This document shows positions 1-9,064 of a stretch of DNA of 64,000 nt, piece after piece. Origin of the DNA: Mycobacterium sp. SVM_VP21. Its GTDB lineage: Bacteria > Actinomycetota > Actinomycetes > Mycobacteriales > Mycobacteriaceae. Location: positions 3,162,001 to 3,226,000 of the forward strand of contig CP101406.1 in assembly GCA_024758765.1 (NCBI GenBank), given 5' to 3'. The number at the start of each line of letters is the position of its first letter. The first letter of the stretch is position 1. Under the pieces are notes generated by a model. The model had not been told where the DNA came from. It ran no database searches and saw only the letters and a list, made by a program, of their open reading frames with translations. Both the position numbers and the translations under genes were made by a program.

Positions 1-571
1 GGTAGCGCCGGCGACGCTCGGGGTCGGCCTGGATGTCGGCCCAGGCCAGCACCGGGTCGCCCAGGCGCGCCTTGGCCTCCCGGAACATCTCCACCAGCAC
101 CCCGCGGGCGTAGGGATAGCGCACCCGGGTCGGTGAATAGGAGTACCAGGAGAACGAGGCGCCGCGCGGGCATCCGCGCGGCTCGTATTCGGGACGGTCC
201 GGGCCCACCGAGGGGTAGTCGGTGGCCTGGTTCTCCCAGGTGATGATGCCGTCCTTGACGAAGATCTTCCAGGAACACGACCCGGTGCAGTTGACCCCGT
301 GGGTGGATCGCACCACCTTGTCGTGGCTCCAGCGGTCCCGGTAGAAGATGTCGGCCTCACGCCCGCCCCGGCGAGTGACGGTGCGCAGGTCCGGGGAGAT
401 CTGGCCCGGGGTGAAGAACCGGCCACTGCGTTCCAGCAGTTCCTCGAGCGGGCCACCGATTCCGGTGGTTCGGCGAGTCTCGCCGGAGTCGGCCCCCGGG
501 CCGGCGGAGTCGAGGGGAAGCCGGGACCTCCGTAGGAACCCGGTGGTGGGCGGTCGTGCTGCGCGTGTCAT
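1..571 (-). CDS. narG: Nitrate reductase alpha subunit, N-terminal part (cut by window edge)
   Basis: Catalytic molybdenum subunit of the membrane-bound respiratory nitrate reductase NarGHI, which reduces nitrate to nitrite using quinol electrons. About 190 N-terminal residues are present; the rest lies beyond base 1. The motif HGVNCTGSC (residues 91-99) supplies the His-x3-Cys-x3-Cys ligands of the FS0 iron-sulfur cluster, followed by SWKIFVKDG and YPSVGPDRPEYEPRGCPRG, all typical of NarG. The ATG at 571 is the natural start. It lies 150 bp downstream of mutT2 on the same strand, the same mutT2-narG order as in M. tuberculosis. No regulator site was recognised in the gap. Confidence 0.95.
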   Translation of the reverse strand, partial: MTRAARPPTTGFLRRSRLPLDSAGPGADSGETRRTTGIGGPLEELLERSGRFFTPGQISPDLRTVTRRGGREADIFYRDRWSHDKVVRSTHGVNCTGSCSWKIFVKDGIITWENQATDYPSVGPDRPEYEPRGCPRGASFSWYSYSPTRVRYPYARGVLVEMFREAKARLGDPVLAWADIQADPERRRRY

Positions 572-721
572 CTCGGGATTCTCCTTCGCGGGTCGCCGCG
601 CTCCGACGGATTAGCTACAGGCCGGAGCCACCGCCGCACGCCATGTCAGGCCCGAAACACCAGCGTAGCGGGATATATCGCTCGACGAGCAAATCCGTCA
701 GCAAGATTTAACAGAGCCTTT

Positions 722-1129
722 TCACCAGAGTGCCTCAGCCAGGTCCGGCAGCCAAGCTCGATCAGCAGGTACCCAGTCAACGTCGGCCAGTTGCACAGCC
801 GTCACCCAACGGAGCGCTTGATGATCATGGGGATGGGGCTCGCCGTTCGTCAGGCTGACCAGGTAGGCACGCAAGGTCATGTCCGGGTTCAGCACCACGT
901 CAGCGCCGAGGCGCTCCCCCACCGTGATGGCGTCGGCGTCCAGGCCCAGTTCTTCGCCGAGTTCGCGGGCCAACGCGGCCGATTCACTCTCACCGGCCAT
1001 GACCTTGCCACCGGGCAGTTCCCAGCGACCGGCCAACTCCGGCGGGCGGCGCCGCTGCGCGATCAGCACCGTGCGCGCGCCCGCCGATTCGGCGAGGACG
1101 GCGCCGGCGACGACGATCTGGGGGGACAC
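722..1129 (-). CDS. mutT2: Nudix hydrolase MutT2
   Basis: Small (135 aa) nucleotide-pool-cleaning pyrophosphohydrolase. The Nudix box is complete: G41, E47, R55, E56, E59, E60, G62 fit GX5EX7REUXEEXGU. Mycobacterial MutT2 acts on (d)CTP and its 5-methyl derivative; substrate here is inferred from the neighbourhood (narG downstream, pimE/phhB nearby) and length. It starts with GTG and is divergent from the amidohydrolase at 1193, leaving 63 bp for both promoters. Confidence 0.88.
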   Translation of the reverse strand: MSPQIVVAGAVLAESAGARTVLIAQRRRPPELAGRWELPGGKVMAGESESAALARELGEELGLDADAITVGERLGADVVLNPDMTLRAYLVSLTNGEPHPHDHQALRWVTAVQLADVDWVPADRAWLPDLAEALW

Positions 1130-1192
1130 GCTCTAGGACGGTACGTGATCGGCATCGGATAACTATCGTCGTGCGAGGAGAAAGGATTTCCG

Positions 1193-2203
1193 TTGCGAAT
1201 CGTCACCGTCGAAGAGCATTTTCATCATCCGGAGGCTGTCGCTCGGGTCTTGGAACTCGCAGGTCCGGGCCCCGTCGTCCCCGACGAGGGATTCGGAGCC
1301 TTCCTGGTGAACTTCATGCCAGACCGGGACTCGGCCGAGCGGTTGAGCGGAAACCGACTGGCGCACATGGACCGGGTCGGCATCGACGTGCAGGTCGTCT
1401 CGCACGGCGCCAACAGTCCCGGCACTCTCGATCATCCCGAGGCCGTGGAGCTGTGCAGGCGGGTCAACGACTCGCTCGCTGTGCAGATTGCGGAGCATCC
1501 CACTCGGTTCCGGGGGTTCGCGACCCTGCCGCTGCACAATCCCGTCGCGGCGGCCGATGAATTGAAGCGCTGCGTCAACGAACTGGGCTTCGTCGGAGCC
1601 CTCGTCGCCGGAACGTGCGGTGGGCGGTTCCTCGACGATGAACGTTTCGACGTAGTCCTCGCCGCGGCCGAGACAGTTGACCTGCCCATCTACGTCCACC
1701 CGGGTGTACCGGAAGACCCGGTATCGCGGGCCTACTACGCCGGGAAGTGGCCCGCCGCGCTGCATTTCCTGTTCTCCGGCCCGGCGTTCGGCTGGCACGC
1801 CGAGGCGGGTATCCACATTCTGCGGTTGATCTTGTCGGGTGCACTGGATCGCCATCCCAGCCTGAAGCTACTCAGCGGCCACTGGGGTGAGTTCGTAGCT
1901 GGGTGGCTCGACCGGCTCGACGAAGCGATCAGCTGGGCCGGCGGCCGCCTCGCCCGCCCGGTGAGTGCGTATTACCGCGAGCAGGTTTGGGCGACACCGT
2001 CCGGCATGTACAGCCAGAACCAGCTGAACTTCATCGTCGCCGAACTCGGTGCCGACCGGATCATCTACTCCGAAGACTTCCCGTACGTCGTCCGCGACAA
2101 CGTGACGGAGTTCCTCGAGCAAGCCGACCTCACCGACGAGCAGCGAGATGCCATCGGTCACGGCAATGCCGAGAAGATCATGCCCGGCTTAGCCCAGGTC
2201 TAG
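1193..2203 (+). CDS. Amidohydrolase family 2 (ACMSD-like) protein
   Basis: A 336-aa TIM-barrel metal-dependent hydrolase or decarboxylase of the aminocarboxymuconate-semialdehyde decarboxylase superfamily. Visible metal-site elements are EEHFHHP at the N-terminus, YVHPGVPED near residue 165, SGHWGE near 225 and the C-terminal Asp of YSEDFPY near 290. The start is TTG, supported by a GAGGAGAAAGG ribosome-binding site about 8 bases upstream. The TetR gene at 2224-2838 converges on it. Members of this family decarboxylate or hydrolyse aromatic ring-cleavage products; the substrate cannot be read from sequence. Confidence 0.85.
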   Translation: MRIVTVEEHFHHPEAVARVLELAGPGPVVPDEGFGAFLVNFMPDRDSAERLSGNRLAHMDRVGIDVQVVSHGANSPGTLDHPEAVELCRRVNDSLAVQIAEHPTRFRGFATLPLHNPVAAADELKRCVNELGFVGALVAGTCGGRFLDDERFDVVLAAAETVDLPIYVHPGVPEDPVSRAYYAGKWPAALHFLFSGPAFGWHAEAGIHILRLILSGALDRHPSLKLLSGHWGEFVAGWLDRLDEAISWAGGRLARPVSAYYREQVWATPSGMYSQNQLNFIVAELGADRIIYSEDFPYVVRDNVTEFLEQADLTDEQRDAIGHGNAEKIMPGLAQV

Positions 2204-2223
2204 CTCGACGAGTTTTTCCGCGG

Positions 2224-2838
2224 CTAGTCACAAATCGTCAGCACGCTTTGAATCGCCGGAGCCACCAGCGCGACCAATGTCTCGACGTCGGCGTCGGCCA
2301 GCACTGGGACGCCGACGATGCGCCGCCCGACGACGATGCCGACCAGCATTGCCGCTGCCAGTGCGACCCTGAGGTCGGCGGCAGCGTCGTTGTTTCCGGG
2401 TCGCGAGCTGATTCCCTCAAGGATGCGTGCCTGGATGAATTCGCGCAGCTGCGCCCCGGCTTGGTCGTTGACGATCGCGCCACGCAGCATCGCCATCAGC
2501 GGCTCCGAATCCTCCGCGGCACCCTCCCACACACCGAGATGGGCACGGACCACTCGTTCGCCGAGGCCTTCGTCCGGCCCGTCGAACGCGGTGCTCAACC
2601 GTGCCAACGCCTGCGGCGAGATCGACATGACAGCCCCAAACAGCTCGTTCTTGGACCCGAAGAACTGCATCACCAGCGACGCATCGACCCCGGCATCGGC
2701 GGCGATCCGCCTGATCGTCGTCGCGGCGAAACCGTCGCCGGCGAACCGGGACCGCGCCGCGTCGAGGATGGCTTGTCGCGTCCCACTCGGACCTGGCCGA
2801 CGCCCGCGGCGCGGCCCGGACGCCGGCTTGCTGTTCAC
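2224..2838 (-). CDS. TetR family transcriptional regulator
   Basis: 204 aa with a standard N-terminal TetR helix-turn-helix (about residues 18-65: ILDAARSRFAGDGF, TTIRRIAADAGV, SLVMQFFGSKNELF) and a C-terminal ligand/dimerisation domain of the TetR_C type. It is divergent from the CocE-type hydrolase at 2889 with only 50 bp between them, so it probably represses that gene and itself. An imperfect dyad in the gap could be the operator. The ligand is unknown. Confidence 0.9.
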   Translation of the reverse strand: MNSKPASGPRRGRRPGPSGTRQAILDAARSRFAGDGFAATTIRRIAADAGVDASLVMQFFGSKNELFGAVMSISPQALARLSTAFDGPDEGLGERVVRAHLGVWEGAAEDSEPLMAMLRGAIVNDQAGAQLREFIQARILEGISSRPGNNDAAADLRVALAAAMLVGIVVGRRIVGVPVLADADVETLVALVAPAIQSVLTICD

Positions 2839-2870
2839 GGACCTGACGATACCGTCGACCCAGACCTATC

Positions 2871-2884
2871 TCAACGCATGTTGA
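2871..2884. promoter_or_regulatory. Candidate TetR operator dyad
   Basis: TCAAC-GCAT-GTTGA, five-base inverted arms, lies in the 50-bp gap between the divergent TetR and CocE-hydrolase genes. Short and only suggestive; position is the main support. Confidence 0.3.
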
Positions 2885-2888
2885 TTTT

Positions 2889-4673
2889 ATGTCGGCCGGC
2901 TCCTACGATCGGGACATGGCTCAGGTGGAGAAGGTGTTCACGGCGTCTCACCCGTTGGAGCCGGGCGGCGACCGGTACGGGGTGCTCAGCGGGTTCGATC
3001 CCGGCACGCGGACGCTGCCGGCAGGTTTTCGACTGGCGCCGCCGTTTCGGGACTTGCCGGTCGACATCGTGCTCGACAAGGACGTACCGGTAACCCTGCG
3101 TGACGGCGTGACGATCTACGTCGATGTGCTGCGGCCGGTAGGCACCGAGAAGGTTCCGGTCATCGTGGCGTGGAGCCCGTACGGCAAGGCTGAGGGCAGC
3201 GCACCGGCCGCGATGGGGGTGTTCGGGCTGGTCGGTCTGGACAACGCGATCGTGTCGGGTCTGCACAAGTTCGAGGGACCCGACCCGGCGTACTGGTGCG
3301 CCCACGGATACGCGATCTGCAATCCGGATGTTCGCGGCGTGTCCGACTCGGAGGGCGACAGCGTCTTGTGGGACCGCCAGGAGGGTCAGGATTGCCATGA
3401 TCTGATCGAGTGGCTGGCCGCACAAGAATGGTGCACCGGCAAAGTCGCCATGAGCGGCACCTCCTATCTCGCGGTCGCGCAGTGGTTCACCGCCGCCGAA
3501 CAACCGCCGCACCTGAACGCGATCAACCCGTGGGAGGGAGTCAGCGACGTCTACCGCGATCTCGTGATGCACGGCGGTATGCCCGACACCGGTTTCGCCA
3601 GACAGCTCCAGGACAACAGCTTCTGGGGCAAGAACCGCAAGGAGGACATCCTCACCGAGGCGGCCCGATACCCCTTGGTGAACGAGCTGTGGCAGAACAA
3701 GATCCCGCGCTTCGACCGGATCACCGTGCCGGCCTACATCGTGGCCAGCTACTCCAACACGCTGCACACGGCAGGCACCTTCCGGGCCTGGCGGCGGATC
3801 GGGTCCAAGGACAAGTGGCTGCGTATCCACAACAGCCAGGAGTGGCCCGACTACTACGACGAGACCAACCGGGAGGATCTGCGCCGGTTCTTCGATCACT
3901 TTCTCAAGGGTGAGGACAACGGCTGGGAGCAGACTCCGCGGGTCCGGTATGCCGTTCTCGATCTGGAAGGCGGGGACCAGGTCGATGTGCCCGCCGACCG
4001 GTTTCCGCCACCGGAGGTGACCTACACCAAGTACTACCTCGACGCCCGCTCCCGAACGCTGGGCACGGAGGCGCCCGCGGAGGCGGCGACGGCGGCCTAC
4101 GACACGCACGCCACGGCGAATTTGGTCTCTTTCATCGTCGCCTTCGACGAGGAGACCACGATGGTCGGCTACCCCACGGCGCGGCTGTGGGTCGAGACCC
4201 AGGGCGCCGACGACATGGACCTGTTCGTCGTCGTCCAGAAACTGAATGCGCAGGGCACGCCGCTGCAGGCGTTCACCGTGCCCAACCAGAGCGCGATGGT
4301 TCACGATGTCACCGAGCGGGGAGCGTCGATTCTGCGGTACAAAGGCTCCAGCGGCCGGCTGCGCGTCTCGATGCGGCACCTGGACGAGACACTGTCGACC
4401 GACGAAGTCCCCGAGCACAGCTTCGACCGGGTCGAGAAGCTGGCCCCCGGCGAGGTCGTCGACGTCGAAATCGACCTGCTGCCCATCGGTTTGGTGTTCC
4501 ACCCCGGCGAGCAGCTTCGACTTGTCATCAGCGCACGGGACCCGTTCGGCACCTGGATGCCGGGATTGCGCGAATACGTCCCGCGCAACAGCGGACAACA
4601 CATCATCCATACCGGGGGTGCCCGGGCCTCGTATCTGCAACTGCCGATCAAGTCGGCGACAGCGCATTCATGA
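2889..4673 (+). CDS. CocE/NonD family serine hydrolase
   Basis: 594-aa alpha/beta hydrolase of the X-Pro dipeptidyl-peptidase (S15)/cocaine esterase type. The nucleophile motif is [11 protein letters not shown] (about residue 195), a catalytic His/Asp region follows near [13 protein letters not shown], and the C-terminal third is the beta-rich jelly-roll domain of the family ([14 protein letters not shown]). Members hydrolyse esters or amides such as glutaryl-ACA or cocaine; natural substrate unknown. The ATG at 2889 is used; the ATG at 2916 is an alternative. Likely controlled by the divergent TetR protein. Confidence 0.88.
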   Translation: MSAGSYDRDMAQVEKVFTASHPLEPGGDRYGVLSGFDPGTRTLPAGFRLAPPFRDLPVDIVLDKDVPVTLRDGVTIYVDVLRPVGTEKVPVIVAWSPYGKAEGSAPAAMGVFGLVGLDNAIVSGLHKFEGPDPAYWCAHGYAICNPDVRGVSDSEGDSVLWDRQEGQDCHDLIEWLAAQEWCTGKVAMSGTSYLAVAQWFTAAEQPPHLNAINPWEGVSDVYRDLVMHGGMPDTGFARQLQDNSFWGKNRKEDILTEAARYPLVNELWQNKIPRFDRITVPAYIVASYSNTLHTAGTFRAWRRIGSKDKWLRIHNSQEWPDYYDETNREDLRRFFDHFLKGEDNGWEQTPRVRYAVLDLEGGDQVDVPADRFPPPEVTYTKYYLDARSRTLGTEAPAEAATAAYDTHATANLVSFIVAFDEETTMVGYPTARLWVETQGADDMDLFVVVQKLNAQGTPLQAFTVPNQSAMVHDVTERGASILRYKGSSGRLRVSMRHLDETLSTDEVPEHSFDRVEKLAPGEVVDVEIDLLPIGLVFHPGEQLRLVISARDPFGTWMPGLREYVPRNSGQHIIHTGGARASYLQLPIKSATAHS

Positions 4674-4719
4674 CGGGCGGTGGTTGACGACGGCCTGCAC
4701 CGGGTATAAACCCCCAATT

Positions 4720-5004
4720 ATGGCTCTACTCACCGATGATCAGATCGACGCCGCGCTGACCTCCCTCGACGGTTGGGAGCGGGCCGACGGGGCGCTGCGG
4801 CGTTCGGTCAAGTTCGGCTCGTTTCTGGCCGGGATCGACGCGGTGCGGCGGGTGGCCGAACGTGCCGAAGCGGCGGATCACCATCCCGATATCGACATCC
4901 GTTGGCGCACGGTGACGTTCGCTCTGGTGACGCACTCCGAAGGCGGGATCACCGACAAGGATGTGGCGATGGCGGGCGAGATCAACCGGATTCTGGCGAC
5001 CTGA
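4720..5004 (+). CDS. phhB: Pterin-4a-carbinolamine dehydratase
   Basis: 94-aa enzyme that dehydrates 4a-hydroxytetrahydropterins to regenerate pterin cofactor. The family signature is plain: [10 protein letters not shown] followed by an invariant His in LVTHSEGG, then [11 protein letters not shown]. The start is the ATG at 4720. It overlaps the 3' end of convergent pimE by 23 bp, the arrangement seen around Rv1159A/pimE in M. tuberculosis as remembered. No phenylalanine hydroxylase is nearby. Confidence 0.93.
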   Translation: MALLTDDQIDAALTSLDGWERADGALRRSVKFGSFLAGIDAVRRVAERAEAADHHPDIDIRWRTVTFALVTHSEGGITDKDVAMAGEINRILAT

Positions 5005-6382
5005 CCCGGGTGGTCGCCATCCAGGCCAAAGTCAGCACCGCGCCGACTATGTAGACCAGCCCGGCCCAGGCCAGGTACCAGGGCCGGCCGTCCTGCCAGA
5101 TAGTCGGCTGGAAGAAGCTCAGCAGCCACGGCACCCCGATGAGGGAGAGTGCCAGCCAGCCCCAGCCCAGCACCCGGGCGCCGCGGCGATCCGAGCAGGG
5201 CCCGTAGAACAGCCAGATCATCAGCGGCAGCAGCCACACCCAGTGATGGGTCCAGGAGATCGGTGACGCCAGCAGACCGAACAGCTCGACCACCAGCAGC
5301 GATCCCAGCGGGTCGGGCCCGGCGGGGCCGCTGTTCAGCGCCCGCCAGGCCAGCACCGCCAGGACGGCGGTGACAGCGATCGCGATCAGCACCGGTGCGC
5401 TGTAGCCGGCGTCGTGTCCCAGGATGCGGGAGATCCCGCCCCGCCAGGACTGGTTGAACGACGTTCCGATTGGGCCGACCCGATGGGCGTCACCGAGGAG
5501 TTCGGTGAAGTAACGGCGGGCCTGATCGCCGGTGACCCAGACCGACACGGCGATGGTTCCGGCGAAGACGACGGCCGAGAACACCGCGGCGGCCCAGCGC
5601 CGCGCCCCGGCCAGATAGACCCCGGCGATCGCCGGGGTCAGCTTCACTCCGGCGGCCAGCCCGATCAACAGCCCCGACACCCACCACCGCCGGCTGTGGA
5701 CCGCATACAGCACCGCCAGCACCAGGATCACGTTGATCTGGCCGTAGTCGAAGGTGCTGCGCAACGGCTCGGTCCAGATCCCGGCCGCCGTCCACAGCAT
5801 GGCGACCCGGCGGTTCAGCGAGGCTCGACGAAGGAGAGCCGAAGCTGGAACCGCCGCATCAGCCGAGCGGTTCAGCGAGGCTCGACGAAGGAGAGGCGAA
5901 GCTGGGACCGCCGCATCAATCCGGCGTCCGGCGGTGGCCGATCCGCCGAGGAGGCGCTGGCACAGCCGCACCACGCCATACAGCGCGGCCATCGTGCCGA
6001 TCTGCCAGCCGAACGCGACCAGCCCGAACGGCAGGAAATGCAGCGGGTAGAACACCACCGCCGCGAACGGCGGGTAGGTGAACGGCAGCGGGAAGTCCGG
6101 GGTCTGGTCGGCGTAGACGTAGTCATACAGCGCGCCGGGCTGGGCCAGCGCGGCCGCACCGCTGATGTAGACGTGCAGGTCGACGAAGTTGGCGCCGTGC
6201 GGGGTGAGGTAGGTCCAGGCCAGTCGCGCCGCGATGCTGATCGTCAGCAGCACTGGAGCCCACGCAGTCAGGCGATTCGTCAGCGAACGCGCAGGCTGGG
6301 TGTCGAGGGTGGTGTCTACCGGCACGACTCTAGCGAACGGCCGCCAGATCACCGTCGCGGTTCGGGTCCGTAACGGTTCCAT
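4982..6382 (-). CDS. pimE: Polyprenol-phosphate-mannose-dependent alpha-1,2-mannosyltransferase PimE
   Basis: Integral membrane GT87 mannosyltransferase adding the fifth mannose in polar phosphatidylinositol mannosides (AcPIM4 to AcPIM5) of the cell envelope. The periplasmic catalytic Asp is in [11 protein letters not shown], and there are about ten hydrophobic segments. [16 protein letters not shown] and [13 protein letters not shown] are well conserved. About 466 aa from the ATG at 6382 (GTG at 6400 is an alternative); M. tuberculosis PimE is about 431. The excess is a two-copy 19-residue repeat around residues 153-190 encoded by a 57-bp tandem duplication. It converges with phhB and diverges from the exported protein at 6467. 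Confidence 0.92.
   Translation of the reverse strand: MEPLRTRTATVIWRPFARVVPVDTTLDTQPARSLTNRLTAWAPVLLTISIAARLAWTYLTPHGANFVDLHVYISGAAALAQPGALYDYVYADQTPDFPLPFTYPPFAAVVFYPLHFLPFGLVAFGWQIGTMAALYGVVRLCQRLLGGSATAGRRIDAAVPASPLLRRASLNRSADAAVPASALLRRASLNRRVAMLWTAAGIWTEPLRSTFDYGQINVILVLAVLYAVHSRRWWVSGLLIGLAAGVKLTPAIAGVYLAGARRWAAAVFSAVVFAGTIAVSVWVTGDQARRYFTELLGDAHRVGPIGTSFNQSWRGGISRILGHDAGYSAPVLIAIAVTAVLAVLAWRALNSGPAGPDPLGSLLVVELFGLLASPISWTHHWVWLLPLMIWLFYGPCSDRRGARVLGWGWLALSLIGVPWLLSFFQPTIWQDGRPWYLAWAGLVYIVGAVLTLAWMATTRVRSPESG
5811..5924. repeat. 57-bp tandem repeat inside pimE
   Basis: Two head-to-tail 57-bp units (5811-5867 and 5868-5924) differing at a few positions. Each encodes 19 residues in frame, containing LLRRASLNR. 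The insert falls in a cytosolic or periplasmic loop just before the conserved block [12 protein letters not shown]. The length and in-frame tandem form resemble mycobacterial interspersed repeats (MIRU-like, 50-80 bp), but I cannot confirm family membership. Confidence 0.85.
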
Positions 6383-6385
6383 AAA

Positions 6386-6399
6386 TGACACACGTGTCA
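6386..6399. promoter_or_regulatory. Dyad operator candidate between pimE and 6467
   Basis: TGACAC-AC-GTGTCA, perfect six-base arms with a two-base spacer, immediately upstream of the pimE ATG (6382) and 68 bp before the divergent exported-protein gene. The shape fits a TetR-family operator, but no regulator gene is adjacent. Confidence 0.4.
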
Positions 6400-6466
6400 C
6401 TTGAGCCTCACCAGCAACAGGCTAGCTTCAGTTTTCAGCAAGCCATTGCCGACGATTGGGGAAGTC

Positions 6467-7456
6467 ATGTCGCGCCTCCGGACGCTGATCACCAGCACAC
6501 CTGCCACCGCCGCCAAAGCGGCCGTCGCAGCCGGATCATCGGCCGTGCTGGTCCTCGGCGCCGTCGGCGGGGTGGCCACGGCCGACCCGGCCATGCCGGC
6601 ACTGCCGCTGCCGACCGCGGGATTTCCTGGACTGCCCGCCATTGAGCAGTTGAGCCCGGTGATCCAGCAGGCCGCTGCCGACCCCGCCGGGGCGACCTCG
6701 CTGCTGATGGCCGCGGCCGCCGCATTCACCGGAAACTCCAACACGCCCGCTAGCTCGCGGCAGGTGGCCGACTCGGTGGCGCAGTTCGTGCAGTCGCCGC
6801 CCGAGGCCCTGCCGAGCAATCACGTACCGACGGCCGGCTCGGAACCCGGAATGGTGGCCCACCTGCCCAGCGGCATCGACCCGGCCAAGTCGGTGGGCCC
6901 GGCGCCGCAGGCCGACATCAACGCACCCGAAGCCCTGCCCGCGCCCGCCGAAGCCCTGCCCGACGCGGCCCCGGCAGCTCCCGAAGCCGCCTCGACCGTC
7001 GCGGCACCCGACGCGGCGACGGCGGCCACCCCCGGCTTCGGCCCGGACGCCCCACCGACCCAGGACTTCATGTACCCGTCCATCGGCCAGAACTGCCAGG
7101 CCGACGGCGGCACCGTCATCGCTACCGCGCTCTCGGTGGCCGGCCCGGCCACGATTCCGACCCCCGGCCCCAAGCCCGGCCAGACCGCCTACGTGTTCAC
7201 CGCGATGGGGACGCCGGGCCCGGCCGAGACGCAGAAGCTACCGCTGAACGTCACGTGGGTGAACCTGACCACCGGTAAGTCCGGCAGCGCCACCCTGCAG
7301 CCGCGCACCGACATCAACCCCGAGGGGCCGACGACGCTGACCGCGATCGTCGACACCGGCTCGGGCAGCGTCATGTCGACCATCTTCGGCCAGGTCAGCA
7401 CCAAGGACCACCAGTGCAACTTCCTGCCCACCATCGGCTCGACAGTGGTGCCCTGA
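6467..7456 (+). CDS. Exported Ala/Pro-rich protein (Rv1157c/Rv1158c type)
   Basis: 329 aa. Signal peptide at residues 1-41 with basic start MSRLRTLITS, hydrophobic core and cleavage site ATA-DP. A central Ala/Pro-rich low-complexity stretch (about 120-190) precedes a C-terminal globular part of about 130 residues with two Cys (NCQADGG and HQCNFLP) that may form a disulfide. The ATG at 6467 follows a GGGGAAG ribosome-binding site; an upstream ATG-like start at 6401 has none. Conserved next to pimE in mycobacteria, function unknown. The next gene begins 5 bp after the stop, so the two are probably cotranscribed. Confidence 0.85.
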   Translation: MSRLRTLITSTPATAAKAAVAAGSSAVLVLGAVGGVATADPAMPALPLPTAGFPGLPAIEQLSPVIQQAAADPAGATSLLMAAAAAFTGNSNTPASSRQVADSVAQFVQSPPEALPSNHVPTAGSEPGMVAHLPSGIDPAKSVGPAPQADINAPEALPAPAEALPDAAPAAPEAASTVAAPDAATAATPGFGPDAPPTQDFMYPSIGQNCQADGGTVIATALSVAGPATIPTPGPKPGQTAYVFTAMGTPGPAETQKLPLNVTWVNLTTGKSGSATLQPRTDINPEGPTTLTAIVDTGSGSVMSTIFGQVSTKDHQCNFLPTIGSTVVP

Positions 7457-7461
7457 CGGCC

Positions 7462-8298
7462 ATGACCGTCCCCCGCACCTCGGCACCGTGGACGCTCTTG
7501 ATCGGCTTGGCTGCGATTTTGCTCCTGGCGATCACCGGTTGCGCGGGGGGACGGCCGCCAGCGGAACGCTCGTCGTACGCCGGCGCCGCGGACTCCGCGC
7601 CCGCGCCGATGAGCCCGCCAACTCAGCCGCTGCAAAAGGACCTGCAGCGAGACATCGTGACTACCGGCAGCCTCAATATCGCGGTGACCGACGTCGGCGT
7701 ATCGGTCGACCGACTCATGGACCTGACCACCCGGCTCGACGGCCGCGTCGATGACCGCACCGAAAGCACGGCACCGGGTCAGTCCCGCACCGCCGAGCTG
7801 ACCGTGCGCATCCCGTCACCAAAGGTCGATGAATTCCTCGACGACGCAAAGCAACTGGGGGATGTCTCGTCGATCGCGTTGCGGCACGACGACGTCACCG
7901 GACAGCGTGTCGACCTCGATGCGCGGGTCGCCGCGTTGCAGGCGTCGGTGGACCGATTGACCGCGCTGATGAAGTCCGCCTCCACCACAACCGATCTGCT
8001 GCAGGCCGAGAAGGAGCTGGCGTCGCGGCAGGCCGACCTGGACAGCCTGCGGGCCCAACGCACCCAGCTCGGCGACCAAATCAGCTACGCGACGCTCACC
8101 GTTTCACTGGCCTCCGAGTTCGAGTCGACCTCCCCCGGATTCGTCGCGTCGGTTCGCCACGGCTGGCACGCCCTGCTGTCGTTCACCCACGGCCTGATCT
8201 CGATCACGGGTTTCCTACTGCCCTGGCTGCCGGTGATCGTGGTGATCGCGGGCGTCGTCGTGGTCCTGCGCCGCAGGACCCGACGGCGGCGTCAGTAG
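7462..8298 (+). CDS. DUF4349 lipoprotein with C-terminal membrane anchor
   Basis: 278 aa. Hydrophobic N-terminus ends in the lipobox LAITGC (Cys about 28), so the protein is probably lipid-anchored outside the membrane. A DUF4349 domain follows (DIVTTGSLNIAVTDV; LTVRIPSPKVDEFLDDAKQLG), with a heptad-like coiled coil near residues 165-205 (LQAEKELASRQADLDSLRAQ). A C-terminal transmembrane helix near 250-270 ends in a basic tail RRRTRRRRQ. The family's role is unknown. It sits 5 bp after the exported-protein gene. Confidence 0.88.
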   Translation: MTVPRTSAPWTLLIGLAAILLLAITGCAGGRPPAERSSYAGAADSAPAPMSPPTQPLQKDLQRDIVTTGSLNIAVTDVGVSVDRLMDLTTRLDGRVDDRTESTAPGQSRTAELTVRIPSPKVDEFLDDAKQLGDVSSIALRHDDVTGQRVDLDARVAALQASVDRLTALMKSASTTTDLLQAEKELASRQADLDSLRAQRTQLGDQISYATLTVSLASEFESTSPGFVASVRHGWHALLSFTHGLISITGFLLPWLPVIVVIAGVVVVLRRRTRRRRQ

Positions 8299-8438
8299 GC
8301 CATGAACAAGATGGCGTCGCGGTCGTACTCCATACCGGGGTGCACATCGGCGAGGTGCTTCTGCACCACCACGACCAATTCGTCCTCGTCTTTGCCCGTC
8401 ATCGCCTCGCCACACGGACAGTTCAGGTGAGTTTTCAC
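8292..8438 (-). CDS. Small DUF1059-type protein (48 aa)
   Basis: Short gene read from GTG at 8438 to TGA at 8292-8294. The product starts MKTHLNCPCGEAMTGKDEDE and contains VQKHLADVHPG, matching the Cys/His pattern of DUF1059 proteins (Cys near the N-terminus, His-x4-His near the end), possibly a small metal-binding fold. Its GTG start overlaps the stop of the HhH-GPD gene (GTGA), so it is translationally coupled to it. The 3' end overlaps the convergent DUF4349 gene by 7 bp. Confidence 0.75.
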   Translation of the reverse strand: MKTHLNCPCGEAMTGKDEDELVVVVQKHLADVHPGMEYDRDAILFMAY

Positions 8439-9037
8439 GTCGCCGCCTTTCCCTTACTCTCTCGGGCCTGCTTCGCAGCCAGTTTCTGGGCTTTCTTCGT
8501 GGACCGCACCTGCTGCAGCGACGACGCGTCCACGACGTCGGCGATCGACAGGTGTGTTCCGGCCTCACCGTATGCCCCGGCAGCCTCCCGCCATCCCGAC
8601 GGGGTCACGCCGTATTGCTTGCCGAGCAGAGCCAGAAAGATCCGGGCCTTCTGCTCGCCGTAGCCGGGCAGTGCCTTGAGGCGCTTCAACACCTCGGCGC
8701 CATCGGGCTCACCGACCGACCACAATGCGGTCGTGTCGCCGCCGTACTGATCGACCACCGCCTTGGCCAGGGCTTGGACACGGCCCGCCATCGAACCCGG
8801 AAACCGGTGCACCGCAGGCTTTTCAGCGAACAGCGCAGCGAATTCGTCCGGATCGCGCGCGGCAATATCGTGCGGGTCCAGACCGCCCATCCGGTCAGCG
8901 AGCTTCTTCGGGCCGGCGAACGCGACTTCCATTGGAATCTGCTGATCGAGCAACATACCGACCAGCAGCGCGAACGGATCTCCCGAGAGAAGCTCGTCAG
9001 CCTCGGGGTCTTGAACGAGGCAGAGTTTGGGAGTCAC
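8435..9037 (-). CDS. HhH-GPD base-excision-repair family protein (Rv1156 type)
   Basis: About 200 aa. FALLVGMLLDQQIPMEVAF and LKALPGYGEQKARIFLALLG (GxGxxKA helix-hairpin-helix) mark the HhH-GPD superfamily, which includes EndoIII/AlkA-type glycosylases. I do not see the catalytic Lys or the iron-sulfur Cys cluster of EndoIII, and after the hairpin the chain ends in a Lys/Ala-rich tail, so glycosylase activity is uncertain. Start taken as GTG 9037 (reads VTPKLCLVQDP); an upstream start at 9064 is possible. Coupled to the DUF1059 gene. The foreign island begins just upstream. Confidence 0.8.
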   Translation of the reverse strand: MTPKLCLVQDPEADELLSGDPFALLVGMLLDQQIPMEVAFAGPKKLADRMGGLDPHDIAARDPDEFAALFAEKPAVHRFPGSMAGRVQALAKAVVDQYGGDTTALWSVGEPDGAEVLKRLKALPGYGEQKARIFLALLGKQYGVTPSGWREAAGAYGEAGTHLSIADVVDASSLQQVRSTKKAQKLAAKQARESKGKAAT

Positions 9038-9064
9038 CAGCCACCTCTCGATAGAGCGCACCAC

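Noticed and set aside
2871..4667. 598-codon minus-strand frame opposite the CocE hydrolase
   Set aside because: Shadow of the hydrolase reading frame, His/Arg/Val-rich with no family features.
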